Below, one piece after another: positions 1 through 6,466 of a stretch of 6,466 bases of DNA. The notes below the pieces were generated by a model that did no database searches, was not told the DNA's origin, and saw only the letters and a list, made by a program, of their open reading frames with translations. The DNA is from Pseudomonadota bacterium. GTDB lineage: Bacteria; Pseudomonadota; Gammaproteobacteria; Burkholderiales; Burkholderiaceae_C. The stretch's first letter is position 1, and each line of letters opens with the position of its first letter. Where the stretch lies: the NCBI GenBank assembly GCA_030918015.1, contig JAUPTP010000138.1, positions 1 to 6,466 of the forward strand. Reading direction: 5' to 3'. The translations under genes and the position numbers were made by a program.

Positions 1-1
1 C

Positions 2-1783
2 GACGAGTGGCCCCATGTCGACATCTTCATCCCCTCGTACAACGAGCCGCTGAAGGTGGTCAAGCCGACGGTGCTGGCCGCGCTGGCCATCGACTGGCCG
101 ATCGACAAGCTGCACATCCACATCCTCGACGACGGCCGGCGCGAGGAGTTCCGGCTCTTCGCCGAGGAAGTGGGCGTGAACTGGGTCACCCGCAACCACA
201 ACCGCCACGCCAAGGCCGGCAACATCAACGAGGCGCTCAAGACCACCCACGGCGAGTTCGTGGCCATCTTCGACTGCGACCACATCCCGACCCGCTCGTT
301 CCTGCAGATGACGATCGGCTGGTTCTACCGCGATCCGAAGCTGGCGATGCTGCAGACGCCCCACCACTTCTTCTCGCCCGATCCGTTCGAGCGCAACCTG
401 GGCACCTTCGGGCGCATCCCCAACGAGGGCGAGCTGTTCTACGGCCTGGTCCAGGACGGCAACGACTTCTGGAACGCCACCTTCTTCTGCGGCTCGTGCG
501 CGGTGCTGCGGCGCGCGCCGCTGCTGGAAGTGGGCGGCGTGGCCGTCGAGACGGTGACCGAGGACGCGCACACCGCGCTAAAGATGCACCGCAAGGGCTA
601 CACCACCGCCTACATCTCGATCCCCCAGGCCGCCGGCCTGGCCACCGAGAGCCTGTCGGCGCACGTCGGCCAGCGCATCCGCTGGGCCCGCGGCATGGCG
701 CAGATCTTCCGCACCGACTGTCCCCTGCTGGGCCCCGGCCTGACGCTGGCGCAGCGCATCTGCTACTCGAACGCGATGCTGCACTTCTTCTACGGCATCC
801 CGCGGCTGATCTTCCTGACCGCGCCGCTGGCCTACCTGTTCTTCGGCGCGCACGTCATCCAGGAAAGCGCGCTGATGATCGCGGCGATGTCGCTGCCTCA
901 CCTGGCGCACGCCAACCAGGTCAACTCGCGGGTGCAGGGCCAGTTCCGGCACTCCTTCTGGGCCGAGGTCTACGAGGCGGTGCTGGCCTGGTACATCTTC
1001 CGGCCGACGCTCTACGCGGTCATCAACCCGAAGGCGGGCAAGTTCAACGTCACGGCCAAGGGCGGCTACATCGAGCGCGACTACTTCGACTGGGGCATCG
1101 CGCGGCCCTATGTGGTGCTGCTGAGCGTGAACATCGCCGGTCTGGTGGCGGGCCTGCTGCGCATGCTGGCGCTGCACATGGGCTGGGAGTCGCTCGACAT
1201 CCTGGGCATGGGCCACAAGCTGCATGACAACAGCGACCAGATCGAGACGGTCATCCTGAACATGGCGTGGACGGTCTACAACCTGATGATCCTGGGCGCG
1301 GCCGCGGCCGCCGCTTCCGAGACCCGCCAGGTGCGCCAGTCGCACCGGGTGCAGTTCGGTCTGCCGGTGCGCATGCAGGGCCCGGACGGCCGCCCCTTCC
1401 ACGCCGAGACGGAGGACTTCTCCGAAGGCGGCCTGAAGGTGCGCATGCCCCCGGACCTGGCCTTCGAGCGCGACACCCGCCTGACGCTGCAGCTCGAGCG
1501 CGGCGACCAGATCGCCGAGTTCGGCGCGCAGGTCGCCTTCCGCAACGGCCGCTCGCACGGCCTGCGCTTCGAGGACATGAGCCTGGAGCAGCAGATGGAT
1601 CTGGTGCAGTGCACCTTCGCCCGCGCCGACACCTGGCTGGAGATGCAGGCCCGACACCACCCCGACCGACCGGCCCACGCGCTGATGGAGGTCTTCCGTC
1701 TGGGCGTGCGTGGCTGCGCCCAGGTCTTCCTGCGCCGACGCGGCGTGCCCCAGCCGACCTCGACGCCGTCCGTTTCCGCATGA
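2..1783 (+). CDS. bcsA: Cellulose synthase catalytic subunit BcsA (UDP-forming), 5'-truncated by window edge
   Basis: Inner-membrane GT2 glycosyltransferase that polymerises UDP-glucose into beta-1,4-glucan and secretes the chain through its own channel. The frame is open to the window edge and its first codons read DEWPHVDIFIPSYNEPL, so the GTG at 56 is not the true start; the start and first membrane helices lie upstream. Visible motifs in order: LDDG (125-136), the DCD metal/UDP motif (272-280), FFCGS before the TED catalytic motif (557-565), QRIRW (671-685), hydrophobic helices around 765-900, 960-1030 and 1105-1180, and the gating loop FNVTAKG (1043-1063). After a last helix near 1250-1310 comes a PilZ domain with RQSHR (1334-1348) and DFSEGG (1415-1432), the c-di-GMP-binding signatures. 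About 593 residues are present; E. coli BcsA has 872. All core residues look intact. The stop overlaps the bcsB start by 4 nt. Identification is near certain; activity is inferred. Confidence 0.98.
   Translation, partial: DEWPHVDIFIPSYNEPLKVVKPTVLAALAIDWPIDKLHIHILDDGRREEFRLFAEEVGVNWVTRNHNRHAKAGNINEALKTTHGEFVAIFDCDHIPTRSFLQMTIGWFYRDPKLAMLQTPHHFFSPDPFERNLGTFGRIPNEGELFYGLVQDGNDFWNATFFCGSCAVLRRAPLLEVGGVAVETVTEDAHTALKMHRKGYTTAYISIPQAAGLATESLSAHVGQRIRWARGMAQIFRTDCPLLGPGLTLAQRICYSNAMLHFFYGIPRLIFLTAPLAYLFFGAHVIQESALMIAAMSLPHLAHANQVNSRVQGQFRHSFWAEVYEAVLAWYIFRPTLYAVINPKAGKFNVTAKGGYIERDYFDWGIARPYVVLLSVNIAGLVAGLLRMLALHMGWESLDILGMGHKLHDNSDQIETVILNMAWTVYNLMILGAAAAAASETRQVRQSHRVQFGLPVRMQGPDGRPFHAETEDFSEGGLKVRMPPDLAFERDTRLTLQLERGDQIAEFGAQVAFRNGRSHGLRFEDMSLEQQMDLVQCTFARADTWLEMQARHHPDRPAHALMEVFRLGVRGCAQVFLRRRGVPQPTSTPSVSA
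1319..1640 (+). other. PilZ c-di-GMP-binding domain of BcsA
   Basis: C-terminal regulatory domain within bcsA. It carries the two PilZ signatures: RxxxR as RQSHR at 1334-1348 and (D/N)xSxxG as DFSEGG at 1415-1432. In studied BcsA proteins, c-di-GMP binding here releases the gating loop from the active site, so cellulose synthesis is likely switched on post-translationally by c-di-GMP. Both ligand-binding motifs are complete, which argues for retained regulation. Domain borders are approximate. Confidence 0.92.
1780..1783 (+). other. bcsA/bcsB ATGA start-stop overlap
   Basis: The bcsA stop TGA (1781-1783) is nested in ATGATG, which offers bcsB starts at 1780 and 1783. No purine-rich Shine-Dalgarno precedes it (the upstream bases are gccgtccgtttccgc). 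This suggests that terminating ribosomes re-initiate, coupling BcsA and BcsB output, which fits their tight complex. The coupling itself is inferred. Confidence 0.8.
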
Positions 1784-4236
1784 TGAGCCCGCTGCTGACC
1801 CCCTGCCTGGCCGCGCTGACGGCCGCCTCGCTGTGCCTGCCGCTGGCTGCTGCGGCCGGGGCCTCGCGCGACAACGCCCCCGCCCCCGCCCGCGCCGCCC
1901 CGGCCAGCGCCGCGGCCTCCTCACCGGCCGCGAAGAAGGCCGAGGGGTTCCCGTCGGCGATGACGGCCAAGGACCTCAGGATCCAGAGCCAGCCGCTCGC
2001 CGGGGGCGGCCGCCAGCTGAGCCTGCCCTTCAGCCAGATCGGCCAGATCTACCATCCGCGGCCGATCGGGCGCGGCTTCTTCCGCGAGCGCCTGTCCTTC
2101 GACCTGCGCACCGACGAGCTGGTCAAGCGCGCGACGCTGCGCCTGCTGATGATGCCCTCGGCCGCGATGGCCGGCCGCAGCGACCTGATGGTCGTGCGGC
2201 TCAACAGCGAGACGGTGGCGCGCATCGTCGTGCCGCCGGCGCCGGTGCCGGCGCAGTTCGAGCAGATCATCGACATCGACCCGCGCCTGCTCACCGACAG
2301 CAACGAGCTGACGGTGCAGTTCGCCGAGCCGCCCTCCTGCGACCGCGAACGCCCCTTCCCGCGCGCCGAAATCAACGGCCACTCGACGCTCACGCTGGAC
2401 CTGCAGCCGCTGCCGCTGGCCAACGACCTGTCGGTGCTGCCGGCGCCCTTCTTCGACCGGCGCGACGCGATCAAGACCGCGGTGACGCTGGTGACCTCCG
2501 ACCGCCCCGAGGGCACGACGCTGCAGGCCGCCGGCCACCTGGCGTCCTGGTTCGGCGCGCTGGCCGGGCACCGGGGGGCGCGCGTGAAGTCGCGCGCCGA
2601 CCTGCCCGCCGGCCACGCGATCGTGCTGGCCACGCCGCAGGACCGGCCCGAAGGCGTCACGCTGCCCCCGATCACCGGCGCCACGGTGATGCTGGCCGAC
2701 CACCCCACGCGACCGGGCTCGAAGGTGCTCTATCTGATGGGCCGCGACGGGGCGGAGCTGCGCCGCGCGGTCGATGCGCTGACCCGCGGCCAGCTGCCCG
2801 CCCAGGGCAGCACGGCCATCATCAACGCGCTGCCCGAACTCGCCGCGCGCCAGCCCTACGACGCGCCGCGCTGGACCCCCACCAACCGGCCGGTGCGCTT
2901 CGACGAGCTGGTCAAGACCAACACGCTGGGCTTTTCCGGCACGCGGCCCGACTGGATGTACATGGCGACGTCCGTGCCGATGCGCCTGCCGCCCGACCTG
3001 TTCGCCTGGCGCGAGCGCATCGCGCCGGTCGACGTGCGCCTGACCCACACCCCGCGCCTGCCCGACGCCGCCGGCGACCGCCACGAGGACGCCCACCTCG
3101 AGCTGCGCCTGAACCACCGCGAACCGCTGTGGGCCAACAACCTGATCGCCGGCCAGCCGCGGCGCTGGTACGAATGGGTGCGCCAGAAGATCGACGGCAA
3201 CGAGAAGGTGGTGCGCGAGCACCACGCCGCGATCCGCCTGGCCGTCGAGAGCCTGGGCACGCGCTCCTACCAGAGCATCGACATCCGGGTGCGGCACGGC
3301 GACTTCGACGAGATCGCCGAGTGCCTGCGCGAGGCCCAGGCCGAGAACAGCCAGGGCGGATCGGCCGATCCGATCTGGAGCCTGCCCTCGACCATCATCG
3401 ACGGGAGCTCGACCGTCGACCTGTCGGGCGCGCCGCACTTCATGGCGATGCCGGACCTGGCCGCCTTCGCCAACGCGGCCTTCCCCTTCACCCGCATGGC
3501 AGACCTGTCGGAGACCGCGGTCGTGCTGCCCGACGTGCCGATGCGCGAGGAGATCGACGCGATGCTGGGCGTGGCCTCGCACATGGGCCAGTCCAGCGGA
3601 CTGGCCGGGCGGGCGCTGGAGGTGCTGCGGGTGCGCGAGATCGACCGCGTGGCCGACCACGAGCTGGTCGTGATCGGCAGCGCGGGCAGCCAGCCGCTGT
3701 TCACCGAATGGAGCCGCGCGATGCCCTTCCGCGACCTGCCGGTGGCCGGCAGCCGCGACCTGCCCACGCTGCCGGAGAGCAGCCGGTGGATGGAGTGGCT
3801 CCACAGCCTGTGGCGCAAGCCCAAGTACCCGCCGCTGCCCCAGCAGACCTTCCGCTCGGTGCGGGCGCCGGCCGTCATCGCCGGCTTCGAGTCGCCGCTG
3901 CGCGAAAGCCGCAGCGTCGTGGCGCTGATCGGCGAGACCCCGGCCGACCTGACGCTGCTGACCGATGCGCTGACCGAGGCCGACCAGCTCTCGCTCATCC
4001 ACGGTCACCTGGTCAGCGTGAAGGACGACACGTCCAAGGGCGTGACCGCCTTCCCCGCCGATGCGACCTACACCACCGGCGACCTGCCCTGGCTGACCTC
4101 GGTGCGCTGGCACCTCTCCGACAAGCCGATGCTGCTGTGGCTGGTCCTGCTGGGTGCGGTGCTGGCCCTGTCCCTGATCACTTTCGTTCTGCTTCAGCGC
4201 CATGCGATTCGACGCCGAGCCGGCTCCCCGGTCTGA
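1780..4236 (+). CDS. bcsB: Cellulose synthase regulatory/periplasmic subunit BcsB
   Basis: Periplasmic, membrane-anchored partner of BcsA; it guides the nascent glucan and its C-terminal anchor supports BcsA activity. The product is 818 residues, close to family size (E. coli 779). Residues 1-28 form a signal peptide with hydrophobic core LPLAAAAGA, followed by an Ala/Pro-rich spacer (29-52). Family hallmarks are DELVKRATLRL (112-122), IDPRLLTDSNELTV (166-179), a Cys at 187, and the conserved block LANDLSVLPAPFFDRRD (213-229) followed by LQAAGHLASWFGALAGHRGA (248-267) and LPAGHAIVLA (275-284). A helix near 765-780 and one membrane span (about 784-805) end in an Arg-rich cytoplasmic tail, RHAIRRR. 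The start was chosen at ATG 1780 because it overlaps the bcsA stop in ATGA and gives a signal peptide; ATG 1783 is equally possible. The frame is open upstream to 1267, but that part lies inside bcsA. No Shine-Dalgarno is evident, so translational coupling to bcsA is likely. Confidence 0.97.
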   Translation: MMSPLLTPCLAALTAASLCLPLAAAAGASRDNAPAPARAAPASAAASSPAAKKAEGFPSAMTAKDLRIQSQPLAGGGRQLSLPFSQIGQIYHPRPIGRGFFRERLSFDLRTDELVKRATLRLLMMPSAAMAGRSDLMVVRLNSETVARIVVPPAPVPAQFEQIIDIDPRLLTDSNELTVQFAEPPSCDRERPFPRAEINGHSTLTLDLQPLPLANDLSVLPAPFFDRRDAIKTAVTLVTSDRPEGTTLQAAGHLASWFGALAGHRGARVKSRADLPAGHAIVLATPQDRPEGVTLPPITGATVMLADHPTRPGSKVLYLMGRDGAELRRAVDALTRGQLPAQGSTAIINALPELAARQPYDAPRWTPTNRPVRFDELVKTNTLGFSGTRPDWMYMATSVPMRLPPDLFAWRERIAPVDVRLTHTPRLPDAAGDRHEDAHLELRLNHREPLWANNLIAGQPRRWYEWVRQKIDGNEKVVREHHAAIRLAVESLGTRSYQSIDIRVRHGDFDEIAECLREAQAENSQGGSADPIWSLPSTIIDGSSTVDLSGAPHFMAMPDLAAFANAAFPFTRMADLSETAVVLPDVPMREEIDAMLGVASHMGQSSGLAGRALEVLRVREIDRVADHELVVIGSAGSQPLFTEWSRAMPFRDLPVAGSRDLPTLPESSRWMEWLHSLWRKPKYPPLPQQTFRSVRAPAVIAGFESPLRESRSVVALIGETPADLTLLTDALTEADQLSLIHGHLVSVKDDTSKGVTAFPADATYTTGDLPWLTSVRWHLSDKPMLLWLVLLGAVLALSLITFVLLQRHAIRRRAGSPV
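4202..4236 (+). other. bcsB/bcsZ 35-nt out-of-frame overlap
   Basis: The same bases encode the basic cytoplasmic tail of BcsB (HAIRRRAGSPV) and the first residues of BcsZ (MRFDAEPAPRS). The BcsZ start therefore lies well before the BcsB stop. No alternative BcsZ start downstream of the BcsB stop would keep an export leader, so the overlap is probably real. Confidence 0.75.
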
Positions 4237-5530
4237 CGATCCCGCCGACCCCCGCCGCCGCCGGCTGCTGGGGCTGCTGCCCCTGCTGGCGGGCCTGGGC
4301 GGCGCGGGCTGTGCCGAGCGGCACGCCTCGACGGCGGCCTCCGCGCCGGCGTCCGCGCCCGGCACGCTGACCCCGGTGGCCTCCGATGCCACCGCCGCCA
4401 GCAGCACCTGCCTGGACTTCGACCACCTCTGGCGGCGCTTTGCCGCGCAGTGCGTGCAGGACGACGGCCGGGTGGTCGACCACGACACGCCCGAGCGGGT
4501 CAGCACCTCGGAGAGCCAGACCTACACGCTGTTCTTCGCCCTGGTGGCCGATGACCGGGCGCGCTTCGAGAAGGTGCTCGACTGGACCCGCCACAACCTG
4601 GCCGGCGGCGATTTCTCGGCCCGGCTGCCGGCCTGGCAGTGGGGCATGCGCGAGGGCAAATGGGGCGTGATGGACCCCAATCCGGCCTCGGATGCCGATC
4701 TGTGGCTGGCGCACTCGCTGTTCGAGGCCGCGCGCCTGTGGCAGGTGCCCGCCCATGCCGAGACCGCCCGTGCGATCCTGCGCCGCGTGCAGCGCGAGGA
4801 AGTGGTCGACGTGCCCGGCCTGGGCCCGATGCTGCTGCCCGGGCCGCAGGGCTTCGTCTCGCAGGACCGCCAGCAGTGGCGCTTCAACCCGAGCTACACC
4901 GCCGTGCACCAGCTGCGGGCGCTGGCCACCCATGACCCGCAGGGCCCCTGGGCCGTGCTGGCGCAGCAGGGCGTGAAGATGATCCAGGCGGTCTGTCCGA
5001 ACGGACTGGCGCCCGACTGGGTGACCTGGCAGCGCTCGGCCTCGGCCGCCGAGGGCGGGCGCTGGCTGACCCACGACACCGAGAAGGGCGACGTGGGCAG
5101 CTACGACGCGATCCGCTGCTATCTGTGGGCGGCGGTGCTGCCCGCCGGCGATCCGGTGCGCGCGACGCTGCTGCGCGCGCTCGGTGGCCTGCAGCCCTGG
5201 CTGCAGGCCGACGGTCCGCCCCCCGGGCGGCTGTCGACGCAGAACGCGACCTTCATCGAGGCCGGCCCGCCCGGCTTCGATGCGGTCGCCCTGCCTTATC
5301 TGGCCGCGCTCGGGGATCGCGCCGCGCTCGGCCGCAGGCTCGCACGCCTGCAGACCGCGCTGGCACAACCCCTGCGTTATTACGACCTGGTGCTGATGCT
5401 GTTCGCCGTCGGCGCGCTGCAGGGCCGCTGGCAGTGCGGCCCCGATGGCCTGCTGACCCGCCGCGCACCGGCCCGTTATCCGACTGCTCCTCTGGACTCG
5501 ACATGTCGCAACTCCCCGACCTCCGCCTGA
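4202..5530 (+). CDS. bcsZ: Periplasmic endo-1,4-beta-glucanase BcsZ (GH8 cellulase)
   Basis: GH8 endoglucanase that hydrolyses beta-1,4-glucan in the periplasm; in other bacteria it tunes the amount and form of exported cellulose. The product is 442 residues, longer than E. coli BcsZ (368) mainly at the N-terminus. Catalytic residues can be aligned by eye: acid E104 in STSESQTY (E55 of E. coli) and base D302 in GSYDAIRCYLW (D243 of E. coli). Other family blocks are LPAWQWG (142-148), ASDADLWLA (162-170), VPGLGPMLLPG (204-214), WRFNPSY (226-232) and PDWV (271-274). The leader has four Arg (18-21), a hydrophobic stretch and Cys37, then an Ala/Ser/Pro linker to about residue 69. ATG 4202 is the only start that keeps this leader; the next in-frame candidate, GTG 4376, loses it. 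It begins 35 nt inside bcsB and runs 28 nt into bcsC. There is no clear Shine-Dalgarno. Confidence 0.96.
   Translation: MRFDAEPAPRSDDPADPRRRRLLGLLPLLAGLGGAGCAERHASTAASAPASAPGTLTPVASDATAASSTCLDFDHLWRRFAAQCVQDDGRVVDHDTPERVSTSESQTYTLFFALVADDRARFEKVLDWTRHNLAGGDFSARLPAWQWGMREGKWGVMDPNPASDADLWLAHSLFEAARLWQVPAHAETARAILRRVQREEVVDVPGLGPMLLPGPQGFVSQDRQQWRFNPSYTAVHQLRALATHDPQGPWAVLAQQGVKMIQAVCPNGLAPDWVTWQRSASAAEGGRWLTHDTEKGDVGSYDAIRCYLWAAVLPAGDPVRATLLRALGGLQPWLQADGPPPGRLSTQNATFIEAGPPGFDAVALPYLAALGDRAALGRRLARLQTALAQPLRYYDLVLMLFAVGALQGRWQCGPDGLLTRRAPARYPTAPLDSTCRNSPTSA
4253..4312 (+). other. BcsZ export leader: twin-arginine-like, ending in Cys37
   Basis: Residues 18-37 of BcsZ read RRRRLLGLLPLLAGLGGAGC. 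The Arg run followed by LL resembles a Tat motif (RRxLL), though no Ser/Thr precedes the Arg run (Pro is there) and no Lys follows it. The hydrophobic segment is short and Gly-rich, as is common for Tat leaders. The last residue is Cys preceded by GAG, which is a poor lipobox because the -3 position is Gly instead of Leu. Export to the periplasm is well supported by the enzyme's role; the route (Tat or Sec) and any lipid attachment are undecided. Confidence 0.6.
5503..5530 (+). other. bcsZ/bcsC 28-nt out-of-frame overlap
   Basis: The BcsC start ATG 5503 lies inside the bcsZ tail. The shared bases encode the last BcsZ residues (CRNSPTSA) and the BcsC N-terminus (MSQLPDLRL). The BcsC signal peptide core begins soon after the overlap, and I see no later ATG or GTG that would preserve it. 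Confidence 0.75.
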
Positions 5531-6466
5531 ACGAGCGCCTGCCCGCCTCGACCTTCCCCGTCCGCCTCGTCGCACTGACCTGCGTCCTGCTGCTCGGGGG
5601 CACGGCCCAGGCCCAGGGCAAGGGAGCCTCCGCCGCCAGTCCGACCCCGGCCACCGACAGCGCGCCCCCCAGCGGCGGCAGCGCCAGCGCCTTGCCGGCC
5701 GTCCAGGCCCTCGTCGAGCAGGCCCGCCACTGGGAGCGCAACCACCGCCCCGACATGGCGCGCCAGACCTGGAGCAAGCTGCTGGCCATCGACCCGCGCC
5801 AGCCCGATGCGCTGCAGGGCATGGCGGTGATCAACATCGACCAGGGCCGCTTCGACGAGGCCGAGGGCTTCGTCAAGCGGCTGCGCCAGGCCCAGCCCAG
5901 CCACCCGGCGCTGGAGCGGCTGACCACCCAGGTGCGCACCCGCACCACCAGCCAGGCGCTGCTGGCCACCGCGCGCCAGCAGGCGCAGTCCGGCCAGAAG
6001 GAGGCGGCCGCCCGCTCCTACCGGCAGGCGCTGGGCAACCAGCCGCCCAACGACGACCTCGCGCTCGAGTACTACCAGACCCTGGGCAGCACCACCGAGG
6101 GCTGGGACGAGGCCCGCCGCGGGCTCGAGCGCCTGGCGCAGGCCCAGCCCAGCCAGGGCACCGTCCAGCTCGCCTACGCCCGCCACCTGAGCTACCGCGA
6201 CGCCAGCCGGCGCGACGCCGTCCAGCGCCTGAGCGCGCTGGCCGCCCGCACCGACGTGCCCAACAACATCCGCCAGGACGCCCGCACCGCCTGGCTGCAG
6301 GCGCTGCTGTGGTGGGACAAGGCCGCCGACCCGGCGCTGGTGCGCCAGTACATCAGCACCGTGGGTGACGACCCCCGGCTGGCGAACCTGCTGAAGAACC
6401 GGGCGGCCGCCCCCTCGCCGGCCCCGGCCACCGCGGGCGGCAGCCCCGCCCCCGCCCCCGCCCCGG
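5503..6466 (+). CDS. bcsC: Cellulose synthesis TPR/outer-membrane export protein BcsC, 3'-truncated by window edge
   Basis: N-terminal 321 residues of BcsC, which exports cellulose through the outer membrane using a periplasmic TPR superhelix and a C-terminal beta-barrel (the barrel is not in this window). The frame from ATG 5503 has no stop up to the window end. Residues 1-37 form a Sec signal peptide: Arg21, hydrophobic core LVALTCVLLLGG, and a likely AQA cleavage site after Ala37. An Ala/Ser/Pro-rich spacer (38-66) follows, then helical TPR-like repeats at about 70-103, 104-137, 152-185 and 186-219, for example INIDQGRFDEAEGFVKRL. More helical sequence runs to about 300, then a Pro/Ala-rich stretch reaches the edge. 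E. coli BcsC is 1157 residues, so most of the protein is missing. The start overlaps bcsZ by 28 nt; a weak GGA lies 6 nt upstream. TPR content, signal peptide and position after bcsZ make BcsC the clear call. Confidence 0.93.
   Translation, partial: MSQLPDLRLNERLPASTFPVRLVALTCVLLLGGTAQAQGKGASAASPTPATDSAPPSGGSASALPAVQALVEQARHWERNHRPDMARQTWSKLLAIDPRQPDALQGMAVINIDQGRFDEAEGFVKRLRQAQPSHPALERLTTQVRTRTTSQALLATARQQAQSGQKEAAARSYRQALGNQPPNDDLALEYYQTLGSTTEGWDEARRGLERLAQAQPSQGTVQLAYARHLSYRDASRRDAVQRLSALAARTDVPNNIRQDARTAWLQALLWWDKAADPALVRQYISTVGDDPRLANLLKNRAAAPSPAPATAGGSPAPAPAP
6403..6466 (+). repeat. Pro/Ala-rich low-complexity tract in bcsC
   Basis: From residue 301 the BcsC frame becomes almost purely Ala, Pro, Ser and Gly, ending in a (CCCGCC)-type simple repeat that encodes Ala-Pro dipeptides and continues past the window edge. 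It follows a helical segment and probably forms a flexible or extended linker between TPR blocks. Its full length cannot be seen. Such tracts are prone to slippage and to assembly errors. Confidence 0.8.

Noticed and set aside
56..58. GTG as the start of bcsA
   Set aside because: The residues before it (VDIFIPSYNEPLK) are conserved BcsA glycosyltransferase sequence and are open to the window edge, so the true start is upstream.
7..1227. 406-residue + strand frame over bcsA
   Set aside because: It is out of phase with the BcsA motifs, and its sequence is Arg/Pro/His-rich with no domain.
1267..1779. N-terminal extension of BcsB up to position 1267
   Set aside because: The frame is open there, but the region encodes the BcsA PilZ domain in another phase, and the extension would bury the BcsB signal peptide. 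ATG 1780 is the natural start.
1710..4370. 886-residue + strand frame running through bcsB in another phase
   Set aside because: The product is an Arg/Ala/Pro-rich low-complexity string without family features, while the overlapping frame encodes clear BcsB motifs.
1921..4506. 861-residue open frame on the - strand across bcsB and bcsZ
   Set aside because: It is exactly antisense to two well-supported genes. Its product is rich in Arg, Gly, Ala, Gln and His with no recognisable domain, as expected of an antisense shadow in high-GC DNA.
4178..5575. 465-residue - strand frame over bcsZ
   Set aside because: It is antisense to a gene whose catalytic residues and conserved blocks are all in the + frame; no domain is seen in the reverse product.
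1..6466. An undescribed biological system in this window
   Set aside because: Every stretch is explained by a canonical bcsA-bcsB-bcsZ-bcsC cellulose operon. I found no extra gene, insertion, RNA structure or unusual fusion inside it.

Overview
This window is a section of a bacterial cellulose synthesis (bcs) operon. All genes are on the + strand, in the order bcsA (3' part) - bcsB - bcsZ - bcsC (5' part). DNA composition is very GC-rich, with third codon positions almost all G or C. Together with the A-B-Z-C gene order, this fits a high-GC Gram-negative proteobacterium, most plausibly a betaproteobacterium of the Burkholderiales type. That placement is an inference from composition and synteny; I cannot name a genus.

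Layout: positions 2-1783 encode the C-terminal ~593 residues of the catalytic subunit BcsA: most of the glycosyltransferase core, the later membrane helices, the gating loop and the PilZ domain. Positions 1780-4236 encode a complete BcsB, the periplasmic membrane-anchored partner. Positions 4202-5530 encode a complete BcsZ, a GH8 endo-1,4-beta-glucanase. From 5503 to the window end runs the N-terminal part of BcsC, the TPR scaffold and outer-membrane export protein, which is open at the edge. There are no intergenic gaps: the genes overlap by 4, 35 and 28 nt, so the segment is probably one transcript with coupled translation. I see no promoter, terminator, RNA gene, mobile element or CRISPR inside it. 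The operon promoter and the start of bcsA must lie upstream of the window.

How the genes work together (known family biology): BcsA polymerises UDP-glucose into beta-1,4-glucan and threads the chain through the inner membrane when c-di-GMP binds its PilZ domain. BcsB guides the chain in the periplasm and is needed for BcsA activity. BcsZ cuts glucan in the periplasm. BcsC carries the polymer past peptidoglycan and across the outer membrane. Catalytic and ligand-binding motifs are intact in BcsA and BcsZ, so the machinery looks functional as far as it can be seen.

This looks like a standard system, not an undescribed one. The points worth a second look are a twin-arginine-like leader with a Cys at its end on BcsZ, Ala/Pro/Ser-rich spacers just after the signal sequences of all three exported proteins, nested gene junctions, and a Pro/Ala-rich stretch interrupting or ending the visible TPR region of BcsC.
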